Source: Pseudomonadota bacterium (GTDB lineage Bacteria > Pseudomonadota > Gammaproteobacteria > Burkholderiales > Gallionellaceae). Taken from it: DNA of 26,305 nucleotides. A program made the translations under genes and the position numbers. Location of the stretch: assembly GCA_021822115.1 (NCBI GenBank), contig JAJZSA010000029.1, forward strand, positions 1-26,305, in the 5' to 3' direction. The notes below the pieces were generated by a model, which had not been told where the DNA came from, did no database searches, and worked only from the letters and a program-made list of their open reading frames with translations. Shown here piece after piece: positions 6,989-15,906 of the stretch (within the stretch, counting starts at the first letter, position 1; every line of letters starts with the position of its first letter).

Positions 6989-9900
6989 GTGTCGATCCCA
7001 AGCTCCAACCCCGGCCTAGCCAGCAATTTCTGGTATCGGCTCCCGCTGTTGCTGGCCTGCCTGCATCTGTTGATGACAGCTCCGGCCCATGCTGCCGGAA
7101 ACGAGGTGCGTGTCGGTCTGTATGAGAACCCACCCAAGATGTTCACGCGCGCCGACGGTTCCGCCGCCGGCATCATGGTGGACATCCTGGATGAGGTGGC
7201 TCGACAGGAAGGCTGGCAGGTGGTGTATGTCCCCTGCGTCTGGCAGGAATGCCTGCGCCAGCTCAGCACCGGGGCGATAGACCTGCTGCCCGATATGGCC
7301 TACACCGAGCAGCGTCAACTGGAATTCGACTTCCACAAGACGCCCGCCTTGCATAGCTGGAGCCAGATTTTCCGCAATGAACATGCTCAGATCGCCTCCA
7401 TCCTCGATCTCGAAGACAAACGCGTCGCGGTGCTGGATGGCGGCGTACAGGAAGAGCAGTTCGAGCGCTTGCTGCATGATTTCGCGCTGCACGTGCAGAT
7501 CGTGCCCACCCGCACTTACGAGGATGCCTTCGAACTGGCCAGCCAGGGCAAGGTGGATGCTGCGATCACCAACCGTCATTTCGGCGACTTCAATGCCACC
7601 CGTTACGGTTTGCTCGACACCGGCATCTATTTCAATCCGGCGGCACTGTATTTCGCCGCCGGGCGTGGCCGCCATCCCGAATTGCTGCAAGCACTGGACC
7701 GACATCTATCCGATTGGGTGAGCGACTCCGGCTCGAAGTACTACACCATCCTCCGGCACTGGCGCGACACCCCACAGGAAGCCTTGGTGCCGCGCTGGCT
7801 GCAACAGTCGCTGCTGACGCTCTCCGCCTTGCTGCTGGTGAGCGGCGCGTTCCTGCTGTTCCTGCGTCGCCGTCTGCGCACGCGCACCCGCTCGCTGCGC
7901 GAGATGGATTCACGGCTGCGTTCCACTTTGGATGCCTTGCCGGATCTGCTGTTCGAGGTGGATGCGGCCGGACGCTTCCTCGATTACCACACCCCGCACG
8001 CGGGGCTGCTCGCCGTCCAGCCGCAGGATTTCCTGGGGCGACAGATCCGCGACGTGATGCCGCCCGATGCCGCTGCGACCTGCGAACAGGCCATCGCCGA
8101 GGCGGCGACCCGAGGCGAATCGCACGGTCACCAGTTCGCCCTGCAACTGGCCGACGAGATGCACTGGTTCGAGCTGTCCATCGCACGCAAGGACGATCCG
8201 GCTGCGGTCAGTCCGAGCTTCATCGTGCTGTCGCGCGACATCACCGACCGCAAGACCATGGAACAGCAGTTGCAGCGCTTGAGCAATCTGTATGGCGTAC
8301 TCAGCCAATGCAACCAGGCCATCGTGCGCAGCGATGACGAGGAGATGCTGTTCCCCGTCATCTGTCGCGACGTGGTGACGCTGGGCGGCATGTCGCTGGC
8401 CTGGATCGCGCGGCTGACGCCGGATGGCCGCGCCTTGCGCACAGTCAATGCCTTCGGGCGCGAGAGTGAGCGCGTCGCGGAGCAGAGCTACCCCCTGACA
8501 GCGGAGGGACCGCTGCAGATGGTGGCGTCCAGCCTGCAACCGTGCTGGTGCGAAGAGGCCACCGGCGATGTCGCCTTGATGGAGCGCCTGGGGCTGACGG
8601 GCGCGACCGGCTGGCAGAGCCTGGCCGTGCTACCCATCACCTGCAAACAGCGCCTGGCCGGCGTGTTCGTGCTGCTGGCCGACGAAGCGCGCGCTTTCGA
8701 CGACGCCGAACGGGGTCTGTTGCAGGAGCTGGCGATGGACATCAGTTTCGCGCTCGACCGTTTCGCCGACAACGAAGCGCTGCGGCAGGCCAACCAGCAG
8801 TTGCAGGACAAGGACGAACTGTATCGCACCGCGTTCTTCACCAGCCCGGATGCCATCAATATCACCCGGCTGAGCGACGGCATGTATCTCGACGTCAACG
8901 AGGGGTTCGAACGCATCACCGGCTGGACGCGCGCGGAAGTGATCGGCAAGACCGCGCTGGAACTGAACATCTGGACCGACCCGGCGGACCGCGAACGGCT
9001 GGTCGCCGCCTTGCGCCAGCATGGCACCTGCGAGAACCTGGAAGCCGTGTTCGGCCTGAAGAATGGACGCACCATCACCGGCCTGATGTCGGCGCGGGCG
9101 GTCGAGATCAAGGGTGAGGCCTGCCTGCTGTCCATCACGCGCGACATCACGCGCCTCAAGGCTGCCGAAGCCAGCCTGCGCCAGCTGTCGCTGGCGGTCG
9201 AACAGAGTCCCAACACCATCGTCATCACCGATCTGGCGGCCCGCATCGAGTACGTGAACCAGGCCTTCACCCAGATCACCGGTTACTCGGCACAGGAAGC
9301 GATCGGACAGAACCCGCGCTTCCTGCAATCCGGCCAGACGCCGCGCGAGACCTTCCAGGAGCTGTGGGAGCACCTGGCCGCCGGCCGCGTCTGGCAGGGC
9401 GAACTCATCAACAAGCGCAAGGACGGCAGCATCTATATCGAGTCCGCCATCATCTCGCCGGTGCGCCAGGCGGACGGGCGTATCACCCATTACCTGGCGG
9501 TGAAGGAGAACATCACCGAGCGTCGCCAGACGGAAGCGCGCATGCGCCACCTGGCCAATTTCGACCAACTCACCGGCCTGCCCAACCGTCATCTGCTGAA
9601 CGAGCGCCTGGATCAGGCCATCGCCGAAGCCGCGCGTACGGGCAGCGCGATGGCCGTGATGTTCCTCGACCTCGACCATTTCCAGAACATCAACGACAGC
9701 CTGGGACACAGCATCGGCGACCGTTATCTGGTGGAAGTCTCGGCCCGCCTCAAGGGTGCGGTGCGCGAAGAGGATACCGTGGCGCGTCTGGGCGGCGACG
9801 AGTTCATCCTGCTGTTCCCCGGCATCGATGCCGATGCAGCCGCGGTGATCGCCAGCAAGTTGATCGAATCGGTGTCGCAGCCCTGCCACATCGGCCAGCA

Positions 9901-10837
9901 TGAACTGGTCGATACACCGTCCATCGGCATCGCCATCTATCCCGAGGATGGCCATAGCGGCGAGGAATTGCTGAAGAACGCCGACATCGCGATGAACCGG
10001 CTCAAGCAGGGCACGCGCAACGATTTCCGCTTCTTCACGCAGGAGATGCAGGCGCACTCCACGCGCACCATGCAATTGCTCAGCGCCCTGCGCCAGGCGC
10101 TGGCGCGCGGCGAACTGCACCTGCAATTCCAGCCGCAGATCTCCCTGCGCGACGGCGGCGTGATCGGCGCGGAGGCACTGCTGCGCTGGCGCCACCCGGA
10201 GCTGGGCAACATCTCCCCGGCCGAGTTCATCCCGCTGGCCGAGGATAGCGGACTCATCATCCCGATCGGCGAATGGGTGCTGCATACCGCAGCGGCGCAA
10301 ATGAAGCACTGGCAGGAGGCCGGCCTGCCGCTGCAAGTGGTGGCCGTCAATCTGTCGGCGGTACAGTTCCACCAGCCCGACCTGCCCGAACGCGTCACGC
10401 ACATCCTGGAAAATGTCGGCTTGGCGCCGGAGCGACTGGAACTGGAACTCACCGAAGCAGTGGCCATGGACGATCCGCAAGGCGCGATGGCGATGATGGA
10501 CAAGCTGCATGCGCGCGGCATCCGCCTGTCCATCGACGACTTCGGCACCGGCTATTCCTCGCTCAGCTATCTCAAGCGTTTCAACGTCTACAAACTGAAG
10601 ATCGACCAGTCCTTCGTACGCGACCTGACCGAAGATCCGGAAGACAAGGCCATCGTCACCGCCATCATCAATCTGGCCAGCAGCCTGGGCATGCAGACCA
10701 TCGCCGAGGGCGTGGAGACACCGGGCCAGCTGGCCTTCCTGCGTCTGCAAGGCTGCCACGAGGTGCAAGGCTATTATTTCAGCAAACCCCTAGATGCCCC
10801 GGCATTCGAAGCCTATCTACGCCAACCGCCGACCTGA
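6989..10837 (+). CDS. Membrane sensor with SBP3, PAS, GAF, PAS, PAS, GGDEF and EAL domains
   Basis: This 1282-residue protein is a predicted cyclic-di-GMP enzyme. A signal/anchor segment (about 16-36) leads to a periplasmic family-3 solute-binding domain (about 38-265), then a membrane segment (about 273-292), PAS (about 307-425), GAF (about 432-595), PAS (about 610-725), PAS (about 733-850), GGDEF (about 855-1020) and EAL (about 1030-1280). The GGDEF motif (935-939) and upstream REED inhibitory site (926-929) are intact. In the EAL domain EALLRW (1062-1067), N1121, the ELTE glutamates, DDFGTGYSS (1183-1191), K1204 and GVET are all present. Both synthase and hydrolase activity are therefore possible. 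The start is GTG with no clear ribosome-binding site; it is the first start that gives a signal peptide. The binding domain suggests an amino-acid-like ligand, but none can be named. Confidence 0.93.
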   Translation: MSIPSSNPGLASNFWYRLPLLLACLHLLMTAPAHAAGNEVRVGLYENPPKMFTRADGSAAGIMVDILDEVARQEGWQVVYVPCVWQECLRQLSTGAIDLLPDMAYTEQRQLEFDFHKTPALHSWSQIFRNEHAQIASILDLEDKRVAVLDGGVQEEQFERLLHDFALHVQIVPTRTYEDAFELASQGKVDAAITNRHFGDFNATRYGLLDTGIYFNPAALYFAAGRGRHPELLQALDRHLSDWVSDSGSKYYTILRHWRDTPQEALVPRWLQQSLLTLSALLLVSGAFLLFLRRRLRTRTRSLREMDSRLRSTLDALPDLLFEVDAAGRFLDYHTPHAGLLAVQPQDFLGRQIRDVMPPDAAATCEQAIAEAATRGESHGHQFALQLADEMHWFELSIARKDDPAAVSPSFIVLSRDITDRKTMEQQLQRLSNLYGVLSQCNQAIVRSDDEEMLFPVICRDVVTLGGMSLAWIARLTPDGRALRTVNAFGRESERVAEQSYPLTAEGPLQMVASSLQPCWCEEATGDVALMERLGLTGATGWQSLAVLPITCKQRLAGVFVLLADEARAFDDAERGLLQELAMDISFALDRFADNEALRQANQQLQDKDELYRTAFFTSPDAINITRLSDGMYLDVNEGFERITGWTRAEVIGKTALELNIWTDPADRERLVAALRQHGTCENLEAVFGLKNGRTITGLMSARAVEIKGEACLLSITRDITRLKAAEASLRQLSLAVEQSPNTIVITDLAARIEYVNQAFTQITGYSAQEAIGQNPRFLQSGQTPRETFQELWEHLAAGRVWQGELINKRKDGSIYIESAIISPVRQADGRITHYLAVKENITERRQTEARMRHLANFDQLTGLPNRHLLNERLDQAIAEAARTGSAMAVMFLDLDHFQNINDSLGHSIGDRYLVEVSARLKGAVREEDTVARLGGDEFILLFPGIDADAAAVIASKLIESVSQPCHIGQHELVDTPSIGIAIYPEDGHSGEELLKNADIAMNRLKQGTRNDFRFFTQEMQAHSTRTMQLLSALRQALARGELHLQFQPQISLRDGGVIGAEALLRWRHPELGNISPAEFIPLAEDSGLIIPIGEWVLHTAAAQMKHWQEAGLPLQVVAVNLSAVQFHQPDLPERVTHILENVGLAPERLELELTEAVAMDDPQGAMAMMDKLHARGIRLSIDDFGTGYSSLSYLKRFNVYKLKIDQSFVRDLTEDPEDKAIVTAIINLASSLGMQTIAEGVETPGQLAFLRLQGCHEVQGYYFSKPLDAPAFEAYLRQPPT

Positions 10838-10859
10838 ACGGCATCGCCTGGAGTCACAC

Positions 10860-11669
10860 ATGTCGCAGAAACGTACCGCCTTCTTCGTCTCGGACCGTAC
10901 CGGCCTCACCGTGGAAAAGCTCGGCCGCAGCCTGCTGTCGCAGTTCGAAGGCATCGCCATCGAGCGCGTCACGCTGCCCTTCGTCGATTCCATGGAGAAG
11001 GCGCAAGCCGCCAAAGCGCGCATCAACCAGGCGGCACAGCAAGATGGGCAACGTCCGCTGGTGTTCAGCACGCTGATCGTGCCGGAGATCCACGACATCA
11101 TCGAAGAGAGCGACGCGCTCATCCTCGACCTGTTCGAGAGCTTCATCGTGCCGCTGGAGAACGAACTCGGCATGCCCTCCTCGCACGCTATCGGCCGCTC
11201 GCACCACCCCGGCTCCTACTATAACGAGCGCATGGATGCGGTGAACTATGCACTGAACCACGACGATGGCGGCGTCACACGCGACCTCGGCCGTGCCGAC
11301 ATCATCCTGGTGGGCGTCTCGCGCTGCGGCAAATCGCCTACCTCGCTCTACCTGGCGCTGCAATTCGGCATCTTCGCCGCCAACTACCCGCTGGTGCCGG
11401 AGGATTTCGAGAACCATGCCTTGCCGCAGGCACTCAAGTCGCTCACCAGCAAGCTCTATGGCCTCACCATCCAGCCGGAACGCCTGAGCCAGATCCGCGC
11501 CGAACGCATGCCCAACAGCCGCTATGCCTCACTGGAGAACTGCCGCAAGGAATTACAACAGGCCGAAGCGCTGATGAAAGAAGCCAACATCCCCGTCCTC
11601 GATGTGACCACCATCTCGGTGGAAGAGATCGCCACTACCCTGCTACACCTGACCGGTTTGAAGCGTTAA
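10860..11669 (+). CDS. ppsR: PEP synthase regulatory protein (bifunctional kinase/pyrophosphorylase)
   Basis: The DUF299 family protein uses ADP to phosphorylate and inactivate PEP synthase and uses phosphate to reactivate it. The 269-residue length is normal. The start of the family, RTAFFVSDRTGLT, is at residues 6-18, and the P-loop GVSRCGKSPTS at 152-162. ATG 10860 is chosen because homologues begin at this position and TGGAG precedes it; a longer frame from 10794 overlaps the sensor gene. It follows the GGDEF-EAL gene by 22 bases and could be cotranscribed. In many proteobacteria ppsR lies beside ppsA, but no ppsA is in this window. Confidence 0.95.
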   Translation: MSQKRTAFFVSDRTGLTVEKLGRSLLSQFEGIAIERVTLPFVDSMEKAQAAKARINQAAQQDGQRPLVFSTLIVPEIHDIIEESDALILDLFESFIVPLENELGMPSSHAIGRSHHPGSYYNERMDAVNYALNHDDGGVTRDLGRADIILVGVSRCGKSPTSLYLALQFGIFAANYPLVPEDFENHALPQALKSLTSKLYGLTIQPERLSQIRAERMPNSRYASLENCRKELQQAEALMKEANIPVLDVTTISVEEIATTLLHLTGLKR

Positions 11670-11674
11670 AAGAT

Positions 11675-11798
11675 GAAAAACGTAGCGAGTATGGTCAGAT
11701 GCAAGGCGCACGGAACGGAGCGACCGAGACATATCCATTAGATAGGCGAGGTTGTGAGTACCGCGCAACGCTGCAGATGACCACCGCAGTCGTTTTTC
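11675..11798. repeat. Hairpin-forming intergenic element between convergent genes
   Basis: The ends form an inverted repeat: GAAAAACG (11675-11682) against CGTTTTTC (11791-11798), and further in TGGTCA against TGACCA, then GGCGC against GCGC with mismatches. The whole 124-base gap between ppsR and the methyltransferase gene can thus fold into one long imperfect hairpin on either strand. It looks like the dispersed intergenic repeats common in betaproteobacterial genomes and could act as a two-way terminator; only one copy is in the window. Confidence 0.55.
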
Positions 11799-11807
11799 GG
11801 CAACCTG

Positions 11808-12587
11808 CTAGCGACGCTGGCGTACGGCCTCGAACAGACACACCGCGGCAGCGGCCGCCGCGTTCAGCGACTCCACCTGCCCCGGCATCGGGATGATGAA
11901 ACGTTGCGTCGCCTGCGCCTGCAAGGCCGGGCTGAGCCCGGCCCCTTCATTGCCGATGGCGAAGGCGATACGACCGCGCAGATCGCACTCGTAGAGCGCG
12001 GATGAAGCTTGCAAGGAAGCCGCCAACAGCATCCCGTCGAAGCGCGAAGCGACCTCAAGAAGATCGCAAGACTCATTGATCCGAATGGTGAAATGTCCAC
12101 CCATGCCGGCCCGCAACACGCGCGGCGACCAGGCATCGGCACAGCCCGGCGACAGATAGACCGCATCGCATCCGGCGGCACCGGCACTGCGCAAGATGGA
12201 GCCCAGATTACCCGGGTCCTGGATGTCTTCCAGCAGCACGGCGAAGTTCGCCGTGACATTCTCGACGGGCGGGATGTCGATCAGCGCGAGCAAGCCGTTC
12301 GGCGTCTTCAGTTCGGAAAGTTGTTTGAACAAGACCTCGTCCAGCACGGTGCAGGGCACCTCGCGGCAGGCGGCGCGCAGCTCGGCGATCTCGGCATCCT
12401 GCAAGGCATGCGGACTGAGCAACAGATGCTGCGGCAGACGGCCCTGCTCCAGCCAGGCGCGCAGCAGGTGCGGACCGTCCAGCAAGGTCTGCCCGGCTTC
12501 GCGCCGGGCACGCGCCGTGCCGGCCAGCTTGAGCAGCGATTTGAAGAACGGGTTGTCGCGCGAACTGATGTGCTTGCAGTCGTGCAT
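11808..12587 (-). CDS. TrmH/SpoU-family RNA 2'-O-methyltransferase
   Basis: The protein (259 residues) transfers a methyl group from AdoMet to a ribose 2'-OH in rRNA or tRNA. An N-terminal substrate-binding domain (about 1-105) precedes a knotted SPOUT domain with all three motifs: DIQDPGNLGSILRSAGAAG (121-139, with the catalytic arginine), IGNEGAGLS (211-219) and IPMPGQVESLNAA (232-244). It resembles RlmB and TsnR relatives, but the exact RNA target cannot be read from sequence. Its ATG shares one base with the scpB stop (TGATG), so it is the last gene of the long leftward operon. In many related genomes another RNA-modifying gene, rluB, follows scpB; here this one does. Confidence 0.9.
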   Translation of the reverse strand: MHDCKHISSRDNPFFKSLLKLAGTARARREAGQTLLDGPHLLRAWLEQGRLPQHLLLSPHALQDAEIAELRAACREVPCTVLDEVLFKQLSELKTPNGLLALIDIPPVENVTANFAVLLEDIQDPGNLGSILRSAGAAGCDAVYLSPGCADAWSPRVLRAGMGGHFTIRINESCDLLEVASRFDGMLLAASLQASSALYECDLRGRIAFAIGNEGAGLSPALQAQATQRFIIPMPGQVESLNAAAAAAVCLFEAVRQRR

Positions 12588-13261
12588 CAGGCCTGCGGCG
12601 CTTCGGCGTTGGGATCGATCAGGCTGCCCATCTCTTCCAGCGCCGGCAATTCGCTCAGGCTGCGCAGGTTGAGATCGTCCAGCAGTTGCTGGGTGGTGGC
12701 GTACAGCGCCGGTTTGCCCGGCGTATCGCGCGTACCGATGACCTCGATCCAGCTACGCCCTTCCAGCGTCTTCAGCACCTGGGTGGAGACGGCCACGCCG
12801 CGGATGTCCTCGATGTCGCCGCGCGTCACCGGCTGGCGATAGGCGATGATGGCCAGGGTCTCCATCACGGCGCGCGAATAGCGCGGCGCTTTCTGCGGAT
12901 TGAGACGGTCCAGGTATTCCTGCATCTCCGGCCGTGCGCGGAAGCGCCAGCCGCTGGAGACGCGCGTCAGTTCGATGCCGCTGTCCGCATATTTGTCGCG
13001 CAACTCTTCCATCAGCACTTCCACCTGACGGTTCTCCAGCGCCACACCGGCCAGTCGCTTCAGCTCAGCCGCATTGAGCGGTTCCTGGGTGGTGAGCAAG
13101 GCGGCCTCGAAGATGCGGCGCAACAGCGGCATATCCATATCCACGGTGGCCACTTCGCTGCCCACCTCGTCGGTCAGCACCGGCAGGTCCGAGTGCTCAG
13201 TCCCGGTCTCCTGCAATGTCGTCTCGTCATTCATCTGTGAGGCTGCAGCTGGTTCGGACAT
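12587..13261 (-). CDS. scpB: Segregation and condensation protein B
   Basis: ScpB dimerises and binds ScpA to control the SMC complex that condenses and segregates chromosomes. The 224-residue protein has two winged-helix domains (about 48-125 and 130-195); PRYSRAVMETLAIIAYRQPVTR-like sequence with IAYRQPVTRGDIE and the RGVAVSTQVLKTLE block are family signatures. ATG 13261 is chosen because GGGGA precedes it; it overlaps scpA by 35 bases. An alternative ATG at 13234 would shorten the overlap but has no ribosome-binding site. The acidic, low-complexity N-terminal 40 residues and C-terminal tail are common in this class. Confidence 0.94.
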   Translation of the reverse strand: MSEPAAASQMNDETTLQETGTEHSDLPVLTDEVGSEVATVDMDMPLLRRIFEAALLTTQEPLNAAELKRLAGVALENRQVEVLMEELRDKYADSGIELTRVSSGWRFRARPEMQEYLDRLNPQKAPRYSRAVMETLAIIAYRQPVTRGDIEDIRGVAVSTQVLKTLEGRSWIEVIGTRDTPGKPALYATTQQLLDDLNLRSLSELPALEEMGSLIDPNAEAPQA

Positions 13262-14051
13262 AGATATTCCCCAACGACTCGGTTTGTGTGATCTCGACCA
13301 GCGTCTCCTTGGCCAGTTCGAGGATGGCGATGAAGGTGACGACCAGCATGGGGATGCCCTCGTCCAGCTCGAACAGCTCTTCGAACGGCACGAAATCGGC
13401 ATCGCGCAGACGGCGCAGCACCTTGGTCATCTGTTCGCGCACCGACAGTTCCTCGCGGCGCACCTTGTGGCTGGCATGCACCTTGGCGCGCGTGAGCAGC
13501 GCCAGCCAGGCATTTTGCAGATCCTCTACGGTCACGGTGGGCAAGCGTTCGACCACGGTGCGTTCGATCAGCACCTGCACCAGCTCGAAGTCGCGCCCGG
13601 CCTGCGGCATGGCATTCAGCTTCTGCGCGGCCAGTTTCATCTGTTCGTATTCCAGCAGGCGGCGCATCAGTTCGGCACGCGGGTCTTCGTCGCTCACCTC
13701 TTCCCCCTGCTTGGGCGGACGCGGCAACAACATGCGCGACTTGATCTCGATCAGCACGGCGGCCATCAGCAGGTATTCCGCCGCCAGTTCCATGCGGTTC
13801 TGCTGCATCACTTCGATGTAGCCGATGTATTGCTGGGTGAGCTGGGCCATGGGGATGTCCAGCGGATCGAGGTTGTGCCTGCGGATCAGGTAGAGCAACA
13901 GGTCCAGCGGCCCCTGGAACGATTCCAGGGCGACCTCGAGCGCGTCCGGCGGGATGTAGAGGTCTTGCGGCACCTCGGTCATCGGCTGCCCGTGGACGAA
14001 TGCCACGGGCTGGGTCATCGGCAGATCGCTCTGGGTCAGCAGTTCGCTCAC
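13227..14051 (-). CDS. scpA: Segregation and condensation protein A
   Basis: ScpA is the kleisin that bridges SMC heads and carries ScpB. The protein has 274 residues. The N-terminal kleisin signature ESFQGPLDLLLYLIRRHNLD (about 43-62) and the DIPMAQLTQQYIGYI helix follow an N-terminal extension of about 40 residues; the C-terminal winged helix includes FEELFELDEGIPMLVVTF. GTG 14051 overlaps the trpS stop as GTGA, showing coupled translation. A later start at the internal methionine of MTQPVAF is possible. It is followed by scpB in the usual order. Confidence 0.94.
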   Translation of the reverse strand: MSELLTQSDLPMTQPVAFVHGQPMTEVPQDLYIPPDALEVALESFQGPLDLLLYLIRRHNLDPLDIPMAQLTQQYIGYIEVMQQNRMELAAEYLLMAAVLIEIKSRMLLPRPPKQGEEVSDEDPRAELMRRLLEYEQMKLAAQKLNAMPQAGRDFELVQVLIERTVVERLPTVTVEDLQNAWLALLTRAKVHASHKVRREELSVREQMTKVLRRLRDADFVPFEELFELDEGIPMLVVTFIAILELAKETLVEITQTESLGNIYVRTSCSLTDE

Positions 14052-15250
14052 TTGTATTCCAGTCCCATCGCCTCGCGCACATCGCGCATGGTGTCGCTCG
14101 CCAGTTTACGGGCCTTCTCGCAGCCATCGGCGATGATGTTGCGCACCAGGGTCGGATCGTCCAGATACATCTGCGCCCGTTCGCGCATCGGCCGCTGCTC
14201 GGCCAGCACGCCCTCGATCACCGGCTGCTTGCATTCGATACAGCCGATGCCGGCACTGCGACAGCCCTGCTGCACCCACTGCTTGACGTTGTCGCCGGAG
14301 TACACCTCGTGCAACTGCCACACCGGGCACTTGTCCGGGTCGCCGGCATCGGTGCGGCGGATACGCGCCGGGTCGGTGGGCATGGTCTTGATCTTCTTGG
14401 CCAACTCGGTCTCGTCTTCGCGCAGGCTGATGGTGTTGCCGTAGGACTTGGACATCTTCTGCCCGTCCAGGCCGGGCATGCGCGAAGCGGCGGTCAACAT
14501 GGCCTGCGGCTCGGACAGGATCATCTTGCCGCTGCCCTCCAGATAACCGAACAGGCGCTCGCGGTCGCCGTGCGACAGGTTCTGCTGTTCGTCCAGCAAG
14601 GCCTTGGCTGATTCCAGCGCATCGTCGTCGCCCTGCTCCTGATAGCGCGTGCGCAGCTCGCTGTACAGCTTGGCCTTCTTGCTGCCCAGCTTCTTCACGG
14701 CGGCCTCGGCTTTCTCCTCGAAGCCCGGCTCACGGCCGTAGATATGGTTGAAACGGCGCGCGATCTCGCGCGTGAACTCGATGTGCGGCACCTGGTCCTC
14801 GCCCACCGGCACCTGGGTGGCGCGGTAGATCAGGATATCGGCGCTCTGCAGCAAGGGGTAGCCGAGGAAACCGTAGGTGGACAGGTCCTTGCCGGACAGC
14901 TTCTCCTGCTGATCCTTGTAGGTGGGCATGCGTTCCAGCCAGCCCAGCGGCGTGATCATGGACAGCAGCAGATGCAGTTCGGCGTGTTCCGGCACGCGCG
15001 ACTGGATGAACAGCGTGGCATGCGCCGGATCGACGCCGGCTGCCAGCCAGTCGATGACCATGTCCCACACGTTCTGCTCGATCACCTGCGGGGTGTCGTA
15101 ATGGGTGGTCAACGCATGCCAGTCTGCCACGAAGAAATAGCATTCGAACTCGTGCTGCATGCGCACCCAGTTTTTCAGCACGCCGTGGTAATGGCCCAGG
15201 TGCAGGTTGCCAGTGGGACGCATCCCAGATAACACGCGATCAGCAAACAT
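14048..15250 (-). CDS. trpS: Tryptophan--tRNA ligase
   Basis: The enzyme charges tRNA-Trp with tryptophan using ATP. It is a class I synthetase of 400 residues with the HIGH box as HLGH (17-20) and the KMSKS loop (265-269) intact. It is the longer form, common in betaproteobacteria, with an insertion of about 60 residues (around 180-240) compared with the 330-residue E. coli type, and a Cys-rich GCIECKQPV segment near residues 335-345. It lies 15 bases after the M50 protease gene and overlaps scpA by four bases. Confidence 0.97.
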   Translation of the reverse strand: MFADRVLSGMRPTGNLHLGHYHGVLKNWVRMQHEFECYFFVADWHALTTHYDTPQVIEQNVWDMVIDWLAAGVDPAHATLFIQSRVPEHAELHLLLSMITPLGWLERMPTYKDQQEKLSGKDLSTYGFLGYPLLQSADILIYRATQVPVGEDQVPHIEFTREIARRFNHIYGREPGFEEKAEAAVKKLGSKKAKLYSELRTRYQEQGDDDALESAKALLDEQQNLSHGDRERLFGYLEGSGKMILSEPQAMLTAASRMPGLDGQKMSKSYGNTISLREDETELAKKIKTMPTDPARIRRTDAGDPDKCPVWQLHEVYSGDNVKQWVQQGCRSAGIGCIECKQPVIEGVLAEQRPMRERAQMYLDDPTLVRNIIADGCEKARKLASDTMRDVREAMGLEYK

Positions 15251-15265
15251 CGTTCGGCTTCACAT

Positions 15266-15901
15266 TCACAAGAAAAAGTTGATGACATTGATCACCGCCA
15301 TCACCGGCGGCGTCAGGATCCAGCCCAGCAGCGGCGTGATGGCCAGACCGATCAGGATGAACAGACCATAGGGCTCAAGACGCGACAGCTGATAGGCCTG
15401 GCGATGCGGCAACAGGCTCACCGCCACGCGCCCGCCGTCCAGCGGCGGCAGCGGCAACATATTGAGCACCATCAGGATGACATTGATTTTAACCCCGATC
15501 TGCGCCATTTCCAGCATCGGTTCGGAGAAGTAACCATGCGGGAAGACCCAGGCCAGTTTGGCGATCAATGCCCAGAAGATGGCCATGAACAAGTTGCTGG
15601 CCGGGCCGGCGATGGCCACCCACAACATATCCTGCTTGGGACGACGCAAGGCGCCGAAATTGACCGGCACCGGCTTGGCCCAGCCGAACAGGATGCCGCC
15701 GAACACCAGGGTCAGCAGCGGCAGCAGCACGGTGCCGATCGGGTCGATGTGGCGCAGCGGATTGAGCGAGATGCGCCCCTGCTGATAGGCCGTCATGTCG
15801 CCGAAATGGCGCGCCACATAACCGTGCGCCGCCTCGTGCAAGGTGATGGCGAACAATACCGGCAGTGCGGCAACGGCGATGAGCTGGATCAGATGGTCCA
15901 T
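15266..15901 (-). CDS. Site-2 protease family (M50) membrane metalloprotease
   Basis: This is an intramembrane zinc protease-like protein of 211 residues with about five or six membrane segments. HEAAH (22-26) gives the zinc histidines and glutamate, followed by SLNPLRHIDPIGT (45-57) and the third-ligand motif LPLPPLDGGR (149-158). This compact form is often annotated as a YwhC/FPN-type peptidase, and its substrates are unknown. ATG 15901 is five bases past the yciO stop; GTG 15910, which overlaps that stop as GTGA, is a real alternative. The position between yciO and trpS is conserved in many betaproteobacteria. Confidence 0.92.
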   Translation of the reverse strand: MDHLIQLIAVAALPVLFAITLHEAAHGYVARHFGDMTAYQQGRISLNPLRHIDPIGTVLLPLLTLVFGGILFGWAKPVPVNFGALRRPKQDMLWVAIAGPASNLFMAIFWALIAKLAWVFPHGYFSEPMLEMAQIGVKINVILMVLNMLPLPPLDGGRVAVSLLPHRQAYQLSRLEPYGLFILIGLAITPLLGWILTPPVMAVINVINFFL

Positions 15902-15906
15902 CGCAT

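Noticed and set aside
8630..10768. A 712-codon open frame on the minus strand
   Set aside because: It lies wholly opposite the GGDEF-EAL gene, whose domains and catalytic motifs are clear. High GC leaves long shadow frames; its sequence (His, Gln, Arg and Ala rich) looks like no protein family.
13074..14444. A 456-codon plus-strand frame
   Set aside because: It is the antisense of scpB, scpA and trpS, which carry family motifs and overlap each other in operon style.
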